A stretch of 36,857 nt of DNA from contig JALEQJ010000061.1 in the NCBI GenBank assembly GCA_022764505.1, forward strand, positions 1-36,857, written 5' to 3'. Below are positions 7,216-17,213 of this stretch, piece by piece; within the stretch, counting starts at the first letter, position 1; every line of letters begins with the position of its first letter. Source of the stretch: Phocaeicola sp. (GTDB taxonomy: Bacteria > Bacteroidota > Bacteroidia > Bacteroidales > Bacteroidaceae). The notes below the pieces were generated by a model. That model was not told the origin of the DNA. It searched no databases and saw nothing but the letters and a program-made list of their open reading frames with translations. A program made the translations under genes and the position numbers.

Positions 7216-8484
7216 ATGGCTAAGAAAGAAGCAACCATAAACCTCATAGACACCTTTTCGGAGTTTAAGGAAGGAAAAAATATAGACCGTGCTACTATGG
7301 TGAGCGTGCTGGAAGAATCTTTCAGAAGTGTGCTTGCCAAAATGTTCGGTACAGATGAAAATTTTTCTGTGATTGTAAACCCGGACAAAGGCGACTTTGA
7401 AATTTGGCGAAACCGTGTAGTAGTAGCAGACGATGATCTGAAATATCCTAATCAGCAAATTACACTGAGTGAGGTGCATAAGTTTGATGCCTCTTATGAA
7501 GTAGGAGAGGAGTATGCAGACCGTGTTTATTTAGAAGACTTCGGTCGTCGTGCTATCTTAACCTTGCGTCAGACATTGCAAGCCAAAATTATGGAATTGG
7601 AGAAAGATAACCTCTATAGTAAATTCGTAGACAAAATAGGCACGATCGTAAATGCAGAGGTGTATCAGATCTGGAAGAAAGAAGCACTCCTCCTGGACGA
7701 AGAGAAAAGCGAATTGATATTGCCTAAGCACGAACAAATCCCTTCGGATTATTTTCATAAGGGAGAAATAGTTCGTGCGGTAGTAGAACGTGTAGAAAAT
7801 AGAAACAACAATCCACGTATTGTACTGAGTCGTACTTCCCCTACATTCCTGCAACGTTTGTTTGAACAGGAAGTTCCCGAAATAAACGATGGACTTATAA
7901 CCATTCGTAAGATAGCTCGTATCCCAGGAGAACGTGCTAAAATAGCTGTAGAATCTTATGATGATCGTATAGATCCGGTGGGTGCATGTGTGGGTATGAA
8001 AGGTATGAGAATACATGGTATAGTACGTGAGCTACGAAATGAGAATATAGATGTAATTCATTACACTAATAATATACAACTCTTCATACAGCGTGCATTG
8101 AGTCCGGCAAAGGTTTCCTCTATCGTGATGTACGAAGAAGAAAAGCGTGCCGAAGTATATCTTAAGCCGGAAGAAGTTTCTTTGGCTATCGGTAAAGGTG
8201 GTATGAATATCAAACTTGCCAGTATGCTTACAGAGTATACTATAGATGTATATAGAGAATTAGATGAAGCTACACAAGAAGAAGATATTTATTTGGACGA
8301 ATTTAGCGATGAAATAGACCAATGGGTGATAGATGCTATCAAAGCCATCGGTATAGATACCGCAAAGGGCGTCCTCAATACACCTCGTGAGCGACTTATA
8401 GAAAAAGCAGATCTGGAAGAAGATACTGTAGACGAAGTTATCAGAATACTACGAGCAGAATTTGAGGAAGAAGAGGAAGAATAG
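7216..8484 (+). CDS. nusA: Transcription termination/antitermination factor NusA
   Basis: NusA binds RNA polymerase and nascent RNA and influences pausing, termination and antitermination. In the 422-residue protein the N-terminal polymerase-binding domain covers about 1-130, an S1 domain about 135-205, KH1 about 230-290 (GMKG at 260-263) and KH2 about 300-348 (GKGG at 326-329, in [13 protein letters not shown]). A helical stretch at 365-415 and a poly-Glu tail end the protein; the two acidic repeats of E. coli NusA are absent or reduced, as is usual for this phylum. It sits between rimP and infB on one transcript. Confidence 0.96.
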   Translation: MAKKEATINLIDTFSEFKEGKNIDRATMVSVLEESFRSVLAKMFGTDENFSVIVNPDKGDFEIWRNRVVVADDDLKYPNQQITLSEVHKFDASYEVGEEYADRVYLEDFGRRAILTLRQTLQAKIMELEKDNLYSKFVDKIGTIVNAEVYQIWKKEALLLDEEKSELILPKHEQIPSDYFHKGEIVRAVVERVENRNNNPRIVLSRTSPTFLQRLFEQEVPEINDGLITIRKIARIPGERAKIAVESYDDRIDPVGACVGMKGMRIHGIVRELRNENIDVIHYTNNIQLFIQRALSPAKVSSIVMYEEEKRAEVYLKPEEVSLAIGKGGMNIKLASMLTEYTIDVYRELDEATQEEDIYLDEFSDEIDQWVIDAIKAIGIDTAKGVLNTPRERLIEKADLEEDTVDEVIRILRAEFEEEEEE

Positions 8485-8591
8485 TCTTCCTTTTCCCACT
8501 CTCTGTTTTCCTAAGGCAGAGAAACAGATTACCACTCAAGAGATGCAAATCACAGTATTCTATAACCTCCCCACCAATTGAAAAGAACATT

Positions 8592-11513
8592 ATGCCAATA
8601 AGATTAAATTCAGTACTCAAGGACTTAAACGTAGGTTTAGACAATATAGCAGCCTTTTTGCAAGAAAGAGGCGTGAATGTACCGGTCAATGCCAATACGA
8701 AAATAAGCGATGAACACCATGATTTGCTCCTCAAAGAGTTTGGTAATGACCAAGCACTAAGACAAAAAGCAGAAGAGCGACTTCGCACAAGGCAAGAAAA
8801 GAAAAAAGCAGTCATAGAACCTGTGGAAGAAACTATCCCCGAGGTGATAGAAGCGGTAGTTCCCGAAGATATAAAGGTACAGCCCAAGATAGTAGGATTC
8901 ATAGACTTGGAGAAAAATAACAAGCAAAAGGTATCCGAAGACGTAGTAGAAAAGACTACACCTGTGGTAGAAGAAATACAGGAAGAAAAGAAAGAAGATA
9001 ATAAAAAAGAAGCTATAGTAGCAGAAGAACCAGCTCCTGTAGTGGAAATCATACCCATAGAAGAACCACAACAGCCTGCTGAGCAAAAAACAACAGAGGT
9101 GGAAGAAAAAACCTCTACGGTAGAAGTTCAGCCACAAGTGAATACAGAATCGGAACCGAAAGTGATAGAAGAAAAAAAGAAACCTGTAGTGTCCGCAGAT
9201 GCGCCTACTACTCAGCCAGAGGAGAAAAAAGACGAGGTGTTCAAGATACACACCACCACTCCTGCCGTGGGACCTGTAGTCTTAGGTAGAATAGACTTGA
9301 GTGCTATAAACTCAGATACACGCCCTAAGAAGAAGAGTAAAGATGAACGCCGTAAAGAGCGAGAAGAAAAAGAAAAACTTCGTCAGGAGCAACGTCAAAA
9401 AAATCGTGAAGCCAAAAAAGATGATACGTCTGTGGAAGATACACAGAAGAAAAAACGTAATCGTATAGGCAAAGAAAAAGTAGATATAGCTACTGCGGGA
9501 CAAAATGTTTCCGGACATGGTAAGCCTAAGAAAAATGCGTCTGCTGGAGGACATCAGTCCAATGCAGGAAAAGGAAAAGACCAGTTCAAGAAATCTGCTC
9601 CAAAGCAGGAAGTCAGCGACGAAGATGTAGCAAAGCAAGTAAAAGAAACACTTGCAAGACTGACCAACAAAGGTAAGAGCAAGACCTCCAAATATAGGAA
9701 AGAGAAAAGAGAGAATATCCAAAACCGCCAATTAGAGCAGGAGGAATTGGAACAGCAAGAAAGCAAGGTGCTCAAACTTACGGAATTCGTTACAGCCAGT
9801 GAGTTGGCAAATATGATGGACGTTTCTGTAACACAAGTTATCTCTACTTGTATGAGCGTAGGCATTATGGTTTCTATCAATCAACGTTTAGACGCAGAAG
9901 CTATCAATTTGGTAGCAGAAGAGTTCGGTTATAAAACAGAGTACGTAAGTGCAGAAGTTTCTCAAGCTGTAGTAGAAGTGGAAGATGCAGAAGAAGACTT
10001 GCGTCCACGTGCTCCTATTGTAACTGTGATGGGACACGTAGACCACGGTAAAACATCACTCTTGGACTATATCAGAAATGCCAATGTGATAGCAGGAGAA
10101 GCCGGGGGTATCACACAGCACATCGGTGCTTACAATGTAAAACTGGACGATGGTAGACGCATTACTTTCTTGGATACTCCGGGACACGAAGCCTTTACTG
10201 CGATGCGTGCGCGTGGTGCAAAAGCTACAGACGTGGCTATCATTATTGTTGCTGCAGACGATAGTGTGATGCCTCAGACTAAAGAAGCTATCAATCACGC
10301 TATGGCTGCCAATGTTCCTATTGTTTTTGCTATCAATAAAGTAGATAAGCCCAATGCCAATCCGGATAAAATCAAAGAAGAACTCTCTGCTATGAACTTC
10401 TTGGTAGAGGAATGGGGAGGAAAATACCAATCTCAAGATATTTCTGCAAAGAAAGGAACCGGCGTTCAAGAACTGTTGGAAAAAGTATTGCTTGAAGCGG
10501 AATTATTGGAATTACGTGCTAATCCGGATCGCAAAGCAACAGGGTCTATCATAGAATCTTCTCTGGACAAGGGACGTGGGTATGTGGCTACTGTATTGGT
10601 ATCCAATGGTACACTGCGTGTGGGAGACATTGTGCTTTCCGGAACTTCTTATGGAAAAGTAAAGGCAATGTTCAACGAACGTAACCAACGCTTGAAAGAA
10701 GCTGGACCTTCAGAGCCTGTATTGATTTTGGGACTTAATGGTGCTCCTGCCGCAGGAAATACATTCCACGTGTTTGACTCAGATCAAGAAGCTCGTGAGA
10801 TAGCCAATAAGCGTGAACAGTTGCAACGTGAACAAGGTTTACGTACACAGAAGATGCTTACACTGGACGAAGTGGGCAGACGTTTGGCATTGGGAGATTT
10901 CCACGAACTGAATATCATCGTGAAGGGAGACGTAGACGGTTCTGTAGAAGCTTTGAGCGATTCTTTAATCAAACTCTCTACAGAGCAAATTCAAGTAAAC
11001 GTCATTCACAAAGGTGTGGGACAAATTTCTGAATCCGATGTTTCTTTGGCTGCCGCCTCGGACGCTATCATTGTAGGTTTCCAAGTACGTCCTTCTTCCA
11101 ATGCTGCAAAGCAAGCTGAACAAGATGGTGTAGACATACGTAAGTACTCTATCATCTACGATGCAATAGAAGAAGTGAAATCTGCCATGGAAGGTCTTTT
11201 GGCACCTACATTGAAAGAACAAGTAACGGCTACAATAGAGGTAAGAGAAGTCTTCAATATCAGTAAAGTAGGACAAGTAGCCGGAGCTATGGTGAAAACA
11301 GGTAAGGTGAAACGTAGTGATAAGGCACGTCTTATCCGAGATGGTATTGTTGTATTCTCTGGAAATATCAATGCTTTGAAACGTTTCAAAGACGATGTGA
11401 AAGAAGTTGGAACCAATTTTGAGTGTGGTATCAGCCTCACAGCTTGCAACGACCTCAAGGTGGGAGATATTATAGAAACTTACGAAGAAATAGAAGTAAA
11501 ACAAACGCTGTAA
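8592..11513 (+). CDS. infB: Translation initiation factor IF-2
   Basis: IF-2 is the GTPase that brings initiator tRNA to the 30S subunit and promotes subunit joining. The 973-residue chain starts with an IF2_N-like helical domain (about 1-60). A very long Lys/Glu/Pro-rich low-complexity region follows to about 390, then a second IF2_N-like domain ([13 protein letters not shown]). The G domain has G1 GHVDHGKT at 481-488, G3 DTPGH from Asp528 and G4 NKVD at 582-585. Domains II-IV follow to the end ([18 protein letters not shown]). The extended N-terminus is characteristic of Bacteroidota. The gap to nusA is 107 bp without a clear promoter, so co-transcription is likely. Confidence 0.97.
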   Translation: MPIRLNSVLKDLNVGLDNIAAFLQERGVNVPVNANTKISDEHHDLLLKEFGNDQALRQKAEERLRTRQEKKKAVIEPVEETIPEVIEAVVPEDIKVQPKIVGFIDLEKNNKQKVSEDVVEKTTPVVEEIQEEKKEDNKKEAIVAEEPAPVVEIIPIEEPQQPAEQKTTEVEEKTSTVEVQPQVNTESEPKVIEEKKKPVVSADAPTTQPEEKKDEVFKIHTTTPAVGPVVLGRIDLSAINSDTRPKKKSKDERRKEREEKEKLRQEQRQKNREAKKDDTSVEDTQKKKRNRIGKEKVDIATAGQNVSGHGKPKKNASAGGHQSNAGKGKDQFKKSAPKQEVSDEDVAKQVKETLARLTNKGKSKTSKYRKEKRENIQNRQLEQEELEQQESKVLKLTEFVTASELANMMDVSVTQVISTCMSVGIMVSINQRLDAEAINLVAEEFGYKTEYVSAEVSQAVVEVEDAEEDLRPRAPIVTVMGHVDHGKTSLLDYIRNANVIAGEAGGITQHIGAYNVKLDDGRRITFLDTPGHEAFTAMRARGAKATDVAIIIVAADDSVMPQTKEAINHAMAANVPIVFAINKVDKPNANPDKIKEELSAMNFLVEEWGGKYQSQDISAKKGTGVQELLEKVLLEAELLELRANPDRKATGSIIESSLDKGRGYVATVLVSNGTLRVGDIVLSGTSYGKVKAMFNERNQRLKEAGPSEPVLILGLNGAPAAGNTFHVFDSDQEAREIANKREQLQREQGLRTQKMLTLDEVGRRLALGDFHELNIIVKGDVDGSVEALSDSLIKLSTEQIQVNVIHKGVGQISESDVSLAAASDAIIVGFQVRPSSNAAKQAEQDGVDIRKYSIIYDAIEEVKSAMEGLLAPTLKEQVTATIEVREVFNISKVGQVAGAMVKTGKVKRSDKARLIRDGIVVFSGNINALKRFKDDVKEVGTNFECGISLTACNDLKVGDIIETYEEIEVKQTL

Positions 11514-11533
11514 TTACAGCATACATAAACAGG

Positions 11534-11560
11534 TGTCATCCTGAGCGTGGCGAGGGATCT
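11534..11560. repeat. Possible dispersed intergenic repeat between infB and cvpA
   Basis: The segment starting TGTCATCCTGAGCG and continuing to GAGGGATCT resembles a short sequence found between genes in many bacterial genomes (TCATCCTGAGCG..GCGAAGGATCT). Only one copy lies in this window, so its repeat status here rests on recollection. A CTCC/GGAG mini-stem follows at about 11564-11578. Confidence 0.3.
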
Positions 11561-11639
11561 ACCCCTCCACAAAAGGAGCGATAGATACAGTCTCCATGTT
11601 CACGATGGCACTCTTTTTATATAGGACTATTATATTTAT

Positions 11640-12149
11640 ATGGAGACGATAGACATCATTATATTGATAGCCTTTCTCTCTGGCGCAGTTTTGGGCTATA
11701 TGAAAGGGGCTATAAAGCAAATCGCTACAATGGCAGGACTTGTCTTGGGACTGATAGTAGCACGTATGCTTTTTGCGTCCGTAGGTGTCAAAGTAGCAGA
11801 GCAATTGGGTACTTCCCTTACCATAGGGCAAGTGCTCGCTTTTGTTTTTATTTGGATCATTGTACCTATGGGCTGTGCCTTTGTGGGATCCATTCTTACA
11901 GAAGTGGTAAAAGCTATCAAATTGGGATTTATAAACCAATGGTTGGGGGCTGGTGTAGGCAGTATCAAGTATTTGCTCTTTGCCAGTGTCTTTATCAATG
12001 CTATAGAGTATATAGATGTGGATCACGCACTTATTAAACAAGAAACCAAAGAAAAATCCTATACATATTATCCATTGAAGACCTTTGCCGAAGTCTTCAT
12101 ACCTGAAATAAAGGCAAAGACACAAGATATTATTCAATCAGACAATTAG
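11640..12149 (+). CDS. CvpA-family inner-membrane protein
   Basis: The 169-residue protein has four predicted membrane segments (about 4-22, 26-48, 62-85 and 100-122). It carries the family's early pattern [19 protein letters not shown] followed by [18 protein letters not shown]. CvpA proteins are linked to colicin V production and envelope or biofilm traits in other bacteria; the molecular role is not settled. The C-terminal 45 residues are soluble. The gene ends 1 bp before the sufB start, so it is co-transcribed with the suf genes. Confidence 0.85.
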   Translation: METIDIIILIAFLSGAVLGYMKGAIKQIATMAGLVLGLIVARMLFASVGVKVAEQLGTSLTIGQVLAFVFIWIIVPMGCAFVGSILTEVVKAIKLGFINQWLGAGVGSIKYLLFASVFINAIEYIDVDHALIKQETKEKSYTYYPLKTFAEVFIPEIKAKTQDIIQSDN

Positions 12150-12150
12150 T

Positions 12151-13602
12151 ATGCAAGAAGAACCCAATAAATATGTAAAAGAACTGACGAAGGAGAAGTA
12201 TAAGTATGGCTTCACTACAGATGTTCACACAGAAATCATAGAGAAAGGACTCAATGAAGAGGTGGTAAGACTCATCTCCGAAAAAAAAGGAGAACCGGAA
12301 TGGTTATTAGAGTTGCGCTTGAAAGCCTATAAACATTGGCTTACTATGGAAATGCCTACTTGGGCACATCTCAATATCCCCGAAATAGATTACCAAGCTA
12401 TATCCTACTACGCAGACCCTACGAAGAAAAAAGAAGGTCCTAAAAGTATGGACGAGGTAGACCCGGAATTGCTAAAAACGTTCGATAAATTAGGTATTCC
12501 TTTGGAAGAACGTATGGCACTAAGTGGGATAGCGGTAGATGCCGTGATGGACTCCGTTTCTGTGAAAACCACTTTCAAAGAAACACTGATGGAAAAAGGT
12601 ATCATCTTTTGTTCTATGAGTGAAGCCGTGAAGGAACACCCGGATTTGGTGCGTCAGTATTTAGGTTCTGTAGTAGGCTATAAAGACAATTTTTTCGCTG
12701 CACTGAATACCGCTGTTTTTAGTGATGGTTCTTTTGTTTATATCCCCAAAGGTGTGCGCTGTCCTATGGAACTGTCCACCTACTTCCGTATCAATGCCAG
12801 AAATACAGGGCAGTTTGAACGTACACTCATTGTGGCAGACGATGATAGCTATGTATCTTATTTGGAAGGTTGTACAGCTCCTATGAGAGATGAGAATCAG
12901 CTCCATGCAGCTATCGTAGAAATCGTAGTGATGGATAGAGCAGAAGTGAAATACTCTACGGTACAAAACTGGTATCCTGGAGATGCAGAAGGAAAAGGTG
13001 GAGTTTACAATTTCGTAACCAAGCGTGGTAACTGTAAGGGAGAAAGCAGTAAACTTTCTTGGACACAAGTAGAAACAGGATCTGCTATTACTTGGAAATA
13101 TCCCAGTTGTATTTTGACAGGAGATAATTCTACCGCAGAATTTTATTCTGTAGCTGTAACCAATAATTACCAACAAGCAGATACAGGAACAAAGATGATT
13201 CACTTAGGAAAGAATACCAGTTCTACTATAGTGAGTAAGGGTATCAGTGCAGGAAAGAGTCAAAACTCTTATCGCGGCTTGGTGCGTGTAGCGGAGAAAG
13301 CAGACAATGCGAGAAACTATAGTCAGTGTGATTCTTTACTTTTGGGTAGTCAATGTGGTGCCCATACTTTCCCTTATATAGATATACATAACGATACTGC
13401 TATTGCAGAACATGAGGCTACCACCTCAAAAATTTCGGAAGACCAACTTTTCTATTGTAACCAACGCGGTATCAATACCGAAGATGCTATTGGGCTTATC
13501 GTGAATGGATATGCCAAGGAAGTACTGAATAAACTGCCTATGGAATTTGCCGTAGAGGCACAAAAATTGCTCTCTGTTTCATTGGAGGGTAGTGTAGGAT
13601 AA
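12151..13602 (+). CDS. sufB: Fe-S cluster assembly scaffold protein SufB
   Basis: SufB forms the SufBC2D complex in the cytoplasm and is the scaffold on which Fe-S clusters are built. The 483-residue length and the diagnostic C-terminal stretch fit Suf[21 protein letters not shown], then [21 protein letters not shown]. Cys402 in CGAHTF is my best match for the sulfur-accepting Cys405 of E. coli SufB (Cys393 lies close by, so the assignment is tentative). It is the first of four suf genes here; no sufA, sufE or sufU lies beside them in this window. Confidence 0.97.
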   Translation: MQEEPNKYVKELTKEKYKYGFTTDVHTEIIEKGLNEEVVRLISEKKGEPEWLLELRLKAYKHWLTMEMPTWAHLNIPEIDYQAISYYADPTKKKEGPKSMDEVDPELLKTFDKLGIPLEERMALSGIAVDAVMDSVSVKTTFKETLMEKGIIFCSMSEAVKEHPDLVRQYLGSVVGYKDNFFAALNTAVFSDGSFVYIPKGVRCPMELSTYFRINARNTGQFERTLIVADDDSYVSYLEGCTAPMRDENQLHAAIVEIVVMDRAEVKYSTVQNWYPGDAEGKGGVYNFVTKRGNCKGESSKLSWTQVETGSAITWKYPSCILTGDNSTAEFYSVAVTNNYQQADTGTKMIHLGKNTSSTIVSKGISAGKSQNSYRGLVRVAEKADNARNYSQCDSLLLGSQCGAHTFPYIDIHNDTAIAEHEATTSKISEDQLFYCNQRGINTEDAIGLIVNGYAKEVLNKLPMEFAVEAQKLLSVSLEGSVG

Positions 13603-13623
13603 ACACATAAAAGTAGAAAGATT

Positions 13624-14376
13624 ATGTTAGAAATAAAGAATTTGCATGCCGAAATTAACGGCAAAGAGATATTGAAAGGAATTAACCTGAGTGTAAAAGC
13701 CGGTGAAGTACACGCCATTATGGGGCCCAATGGTTCTGGAAAAAGTACGCTCAGTAATGTATTGGTAGGGCATCCTTCTTACGAAGTAACAAAAGGAGAA
13801 GTCTTTTTTGAGGGAAAGAACCTCTTGGAACTTTCTCCGGAAGACCGTAGCCACGAAGGACTCTTCTTGTCTTTCCAATATCCTGTAGAAATACCCGGTG
13901 TAAGTATGGTGAACTTTATGCGTGCCGCTATCAATGAGCAACGTAAGTACAAGGAGTTACCACCTCTTTCTGCAGGAGATTTCTTGAAGCTGATGCGTGA
14001 GAAGAGAGATGTAGTAGAGCTGGATAACAAGTTGGCGAATCGTTCAGTGAACGAAGGTTTCTCCGGTGGAGAGAAAAAGCGCAACGAAATATTCCAAATG
14101 GCGATGTTAGAACCTAAATTGAGTATTTTGGACGAGACAGATTCGGGATTGGATATAGATGCACTTCGTATCGTAGCAGAGGGTGTGAATAAACTTAGAA
14201 CACCACAGAACAGTTGTATCGTGATTACTCACTATCAACGCCTCTTGGATTATATTAAACCAGATGTGGTACACGTGCTTTATAAAGGGCGTATCGTAAA
14301 AACAGCAGGTCCCGAATTGGCTTTAGAGTTGGAAGAAAAAGGTTACGACTGGATCAAAAAAGAATTAGGAGAGTAA
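13624..14376 (+). CDS. sufC: Fe-S cluster assembly ATPase SufC
   Basis: SufC is the ABC-type ATPase subunit of SufBC2D; it is soluble and drives conformational change in the scaffold rather than transport. The 250-residue protein has Walker A GPNGSGKS (34-41), ABC signature SGGEKKR (147-153), Walker [13 protein letters not shown] (167-178) with catalytic Glu171, and an H-loop histidine in VITHYQRLL. Length is normal for the family. It starts 21 bp after sufB, and sufD follows after 2 bp. Confidence 0.97.
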   Translation: MLEIKNLHAEINGKEILKGINLSVKAGEVHAIMGPNGSGKSTLSNVLVGHPSYEVTKGEVFFEGKNLLELSPEDRSHEGLFLSFQYPVEIPGVSMVNFMRAAINEQRKYKELPPLSAGDFLKLMREKRDVVELDNKLANRSVNEGFSGGEKKRNEIFQMAMLEPKLSILDETDSGLDIDALRIVAEGVNKLRTPQNSCIVITHYQRLLDYIKPDVVHVLYKGRIVKTAGPELALELEEKGYDWIKKELGE

Positions 14377-14378
14377 CT

Positions 14379-15716
14379 ATGGCTTCAGAAAAACAATATA
14401 TAGATCTTTTTGTCCAGCATAGGGAGATGATAGAAAAGCATAGTTCACCTGTGCTGAATGCTCCACGTGCAGAGGCTTTAGACAGTTTCTCTGCTTTGGG
14501 CTTTCCTACAAAAAAGATAGAACAATATAAATATACCAATGTAGATGTACTCTTTGCACCGGATTATGGATTGAACTTGAACCGTTTGCATATTCCTGTG
14601 AAGGTGCAGAATATGTTTTGTTGTGATGCTCCGGAGCTGAAAGCTTCTACACATTTTGTAGTAAACGATCAATACTTCTCTCCCCACTATGATGCCGCAG
14701 ATTTCCCCGAAGGAGTGCTTTTCGGCAGTTTGAAGGAGATGGCAGAAATACACCCCGAATTGGTAAAAAAGTACTACGCACAATTAGCACCGATGACAAA
14801 TGATGCTTTGGTGGCATTTAATACTATGTTTGCACAAGATGGAGTCTTCTTCTATGTTCCCAAAGGAGTGGTCATGGAAAAGCCATTGCAAATCATCAAT
14901 ACTTTACGCAGTAATGTAGATTTTATAGTCAATCGTCGTATTCTCATCATCTTGGAAGATAGTGCACAAGCCAAATTACTTATTTGCGACCATGAGATAG
15001 ACGATGTCCGATTCCTGTCTACCCAAGTGATAGAAGTTTTCGCAGGAGAAAATGCGGTGTTTGATCTATATGAAATGGAGGAAACCAGCGAGAAAACAGT
15101 TCGCTTCAGTAATTTGTATGTGAAGCAAGCACGTGGCAGTAATGTCCTGCTCAATGGTATGACACTACACAATGGTGTTTCACGTAATCAAACACACGTA
15201 ACTTTGGACGGAGAAGGTGCAGAAACACACCTCTATGGGGTAGCCATAGCAGACAAGAAAGAGCACGTAGACAATTATACTACGATACGGCATAATGCAC
15301 CTCACTGTACCAGCAATGAACTCTATAAGTATGTACTCAATGATGAGGCGACAGGAGCTTTTGCCGGGCTTGTCTATGTGAAAGAAGGAGCACAATCTAC
15401 AGCATCTGAGCAAACGAGCCGTGCCATTTGTTTGACAAAAAAGGCACGTATGTACGCACAGCCACAATTGGAAATCTATGCAGACGATGTGAAATGTTCT
15501 CATGGTTCTACCGTAGGGCAGTTGGATCAAAATGCAATCTTCTATATGCAACAAAGAGGTATCAGTAAGGAAGAAGCCAAATTATTGCTCACTTTTGCTT
15601 TTGTAAATGAGGTTACAGAACATGTGCGTGTGGACGCATTAAAAGATAGATTAGCGCATATTATAGAAAGAAGATTTCGTGGGGAGCTAAGCAGATGCAA
15701 AGGCTGTACACTTTGA
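14379..15716 (+). CDS. sufD: Fe-S cluster assembly protein SufD
   Basis: SufD is the SufB paralogue that completes the SufBC2D scaffold and is needed for iron entry. The 445-residue protein has a divergent helical N-terminus and the shared right-handed beta-helix core. The C-terminal signature is QLEIYADDVKCSHGSTVGQL, then FYMQQRGISKEEAKLLLTFAF. That His-Gly-Ser context separates SufD from SufB. The start lies 2 bp after the sufC stop, implying translational coupling. Confidence 0.96.
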   Translation: MASEKQYIDLFVQHREMIEKHSSPVLNAPRAEALDSFSALGFPTKKIEQYKYTNVDVLFAPDYGLNLNRLHIPVKVQNMFCCDAPELKASTHFVVNDQYFSPHYDAADFPEGVLFGSLKEMAEIHPELVKKYYAQLAPMTNDALVAFNTMFAQDGVFFYVPKGVVMEKPLQIINTLRSNVDFIVNRRILIILEDSAQAKLLICDHEIDDVRFLSTQVIEVFAGENAVFDLYEMEETSEKTVRFSNLYVKQARGSNVLLNGMTLHNGVSRNQTHVTLDGEGAETHLYGVAIADKKEHVDNYTTIRHNAPHCTSNELYKYVLNDEATGAFAGLVYVKEGAQSTASEQTSRAICLTKKARMYAQPQLEIYADDVKCSHGSTVGQLDQNAIFYMQQRGISKEEAKLLLTFAFVNEVTEHVRVDALKDRLAHIIERRFRGELSRCKGCTL

Positions 15717-15741
15717 AATTCATAACTCTAAAGAACAATTT

Positions 15742-16956
15742 ATGTACGATATAAAGCAGATAAGAGAAGACTTCCCGATCTTATCTCGGAGTGTATATGG
15801 AAAGCCCCTTGTCTATTTAGACAACGGGGCTACCACACAGAAGCCACGTAGTGTAGTAGATGCCATAGCAGAAGAATATTACTCGGTAAATGCCAATGTG
15901 CATAGAGGTGTACACTTTCTTTCCCAGCAGGCTACGGATTTGCACGAAGCATCGAGAGAGCGTGTACGTGCTTTTATCAATGCAAGAAGCACTTCGGAAA
16001 TTATTTTTACGAGAGGTACTACAGAGAGTATAAACTTAGTGGCAAGTAGTTTTGTGGAATCTCAAATGCAGGCAGGAGATGAAGTTATCATTTCTCAAAT
16101 GGAACATCATAGCAACATTGTTTCTTGGCAGTTACAAGCTATGAAGAAGGGTATTATCTTGAAAGTGATACCTATCAATGATGCAGGTGAGTTGCTCTTG
16201 GACGAATTTGAAAAATTGATTACTCCTCGCACTAAGATCGTGTCTGTAATGCATGTTTCCAATGTCTTGGGAACTATCAATCCTATCAAACAAATAATTC
16301 GTATAGCACATAGTCATAATGTGCCTGTCCTAATAGACGGAGCGCAGAGTGTGCCACATCAGAAGATAGATGTGCAGGAATTAGATGCAGATTTTTTTGT
16401 TTTCAGTGCGCACAAAATGTATGGTCCTACAGGCATAGGTGTGCTGTATGGAAAAGAAGCATGGCTGGATAAACTCCCCCCTTATCAAGGTGGAGGAGAG
16501 ATGATACAAAATGTAAGTTTTGAAAAAACTACGTTCAATGTACTTCCTTTTAAGTTTGAGGCAGGTACACCGGATTATATCGGGACTACAGCTTTTGCTA
16601 AAGCCATAGATTATGTGGAGGCATTGGGCTTAGAGAATATCGCTGCGTATGAACATGAATTGCTTACTTATGCTACTCAAGAGATGAAATCCATAAAAGG
16701 TATGCGCATCATAGGAGAGGCAGAACAAAAGAGTGGTGTAATCTCTTTTTTGGTAGGCGATATTCATCATTTCGATATGGGGACACTGCTGGATAGATTG
16801 GGAATTGCCGTAAGAACAGGGCATCACTGTGCAGAACCACTTATGCGTAGAATGGGTATAGAAGGCACGGTGCGTGCTTCTTTCGGGTTATATAATACGA
16901 AAGAAGAAATAAATGTACTCATTGAGGGTATAAAAAGAGTACAAACGATGTTCTAA
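15742..16956 (+). CDS. sufS: Cysteine desulfurase SufS
   Basis: SufS is a PLP enzyme that takes sulfur from L-cysteine as a persulfide and passes it to the Suf scaffold. The 404-residue protein has the PLP lysine Lys225 in FSAHKMYGPTG and the catalytic Cys363 in RTGHHCAEP, close to Lys226 and Cys364 of E. coli SufS. The short context around the Cys fits group II (SufS-like) desulfurases. It is the last gene of the run, 25 bp after sufD, and a terminator follows at 17029. The usual sulfur-transfer partner (SufE or SufU) is not encoded nearby. Confidence 0.96.
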   Translation: MYDIKQIREDFPILSRSVYGKPLVYLDNGATTQKPRSVVDAIAEEYYSVNANVHRGVHFLSQQATDLHEASRERVRAFINARSTSEIIFTRGTTESINLVASSFVESQMQAGDEVIISQMEHHSNIVSWQLQAMKKGIILKVIPINDAGELLLDEFEKLITPRTKIVSVMHVSNVLGTINPIKQIIRIAHSHNVPVLIDGAQSVPHQKIDVQELDADFFVFSAHKMYGPTGIGVLYGKEAWLDKLPPYQGGGEMIQNVSFEKTTFNVLPFKFEAGTPDYIGTTAFAKAIDYVEALGLENIAAYEHELLTYATQEMKSIKGMRIIGEAEQKSGVISFLVGDIHHFDMGTLLDRLGIAVRTGHHCAEPLMRRMGIEGTVRASFGLYNTKEEINVLIEGIKRVQTMF

Positions 16957-17028
16957 TATGCAGATATATCCTCTCATATAATGAGGAAAAATGTTTTGTG
17001 AATAGGTTTGTAATCATTTGAAGGGTAG

Positions 17029-17068
17029 AAGCTGTATCGGAAGTGATTTTCCGATACAGCTTTTTTAT
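17029..17068 (+). terminator. Strong terminator after sufS
   Basis: AAGCTGTATCGGAA (17029-17042) pairs perfectly over 14 bp with TTCCGATACAGCTT (17049-17062), with a 6-nt loop, then TTTTATT. It ends the rimP-sufS run. Confidence 0.93.
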
Positions 17069-17176
17069 TGCCATAAAGTGCAGATATTTTAGTGTATTCT
17101 TCTTTGCTTTTCTTACAAAAGAACACAAAAAACTAAAACACATAGACTTATATGCTGTAAACTAAAAACTTATGCC

Positions 17177-17184
17177 TACCTTTG
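17177..17184 (+). promoter_or_regulatory. -7 element upstream of the RNA helicase
   Basis: TACCTTTG matches the Bacteroidota -7 consensus and lies 29 bp before the helicase ATG. There is no good TTTG at the expected -33 distance (about 17153-17157). Confidence 0.5.
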
Positions 17185-17213
17185 CCACCTTATTCCACAT
17201 ATAAACATTTTTA

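Noticed and set aside
8441-9731. Long minus-strand frames opposite infB (205, 164 and 139 codons)
   Set aside because: They are mirror readings of the Lys/Glu-rich low-complexity part of IF-2 and yield Ser/Phe/Leu-rich nonsense.
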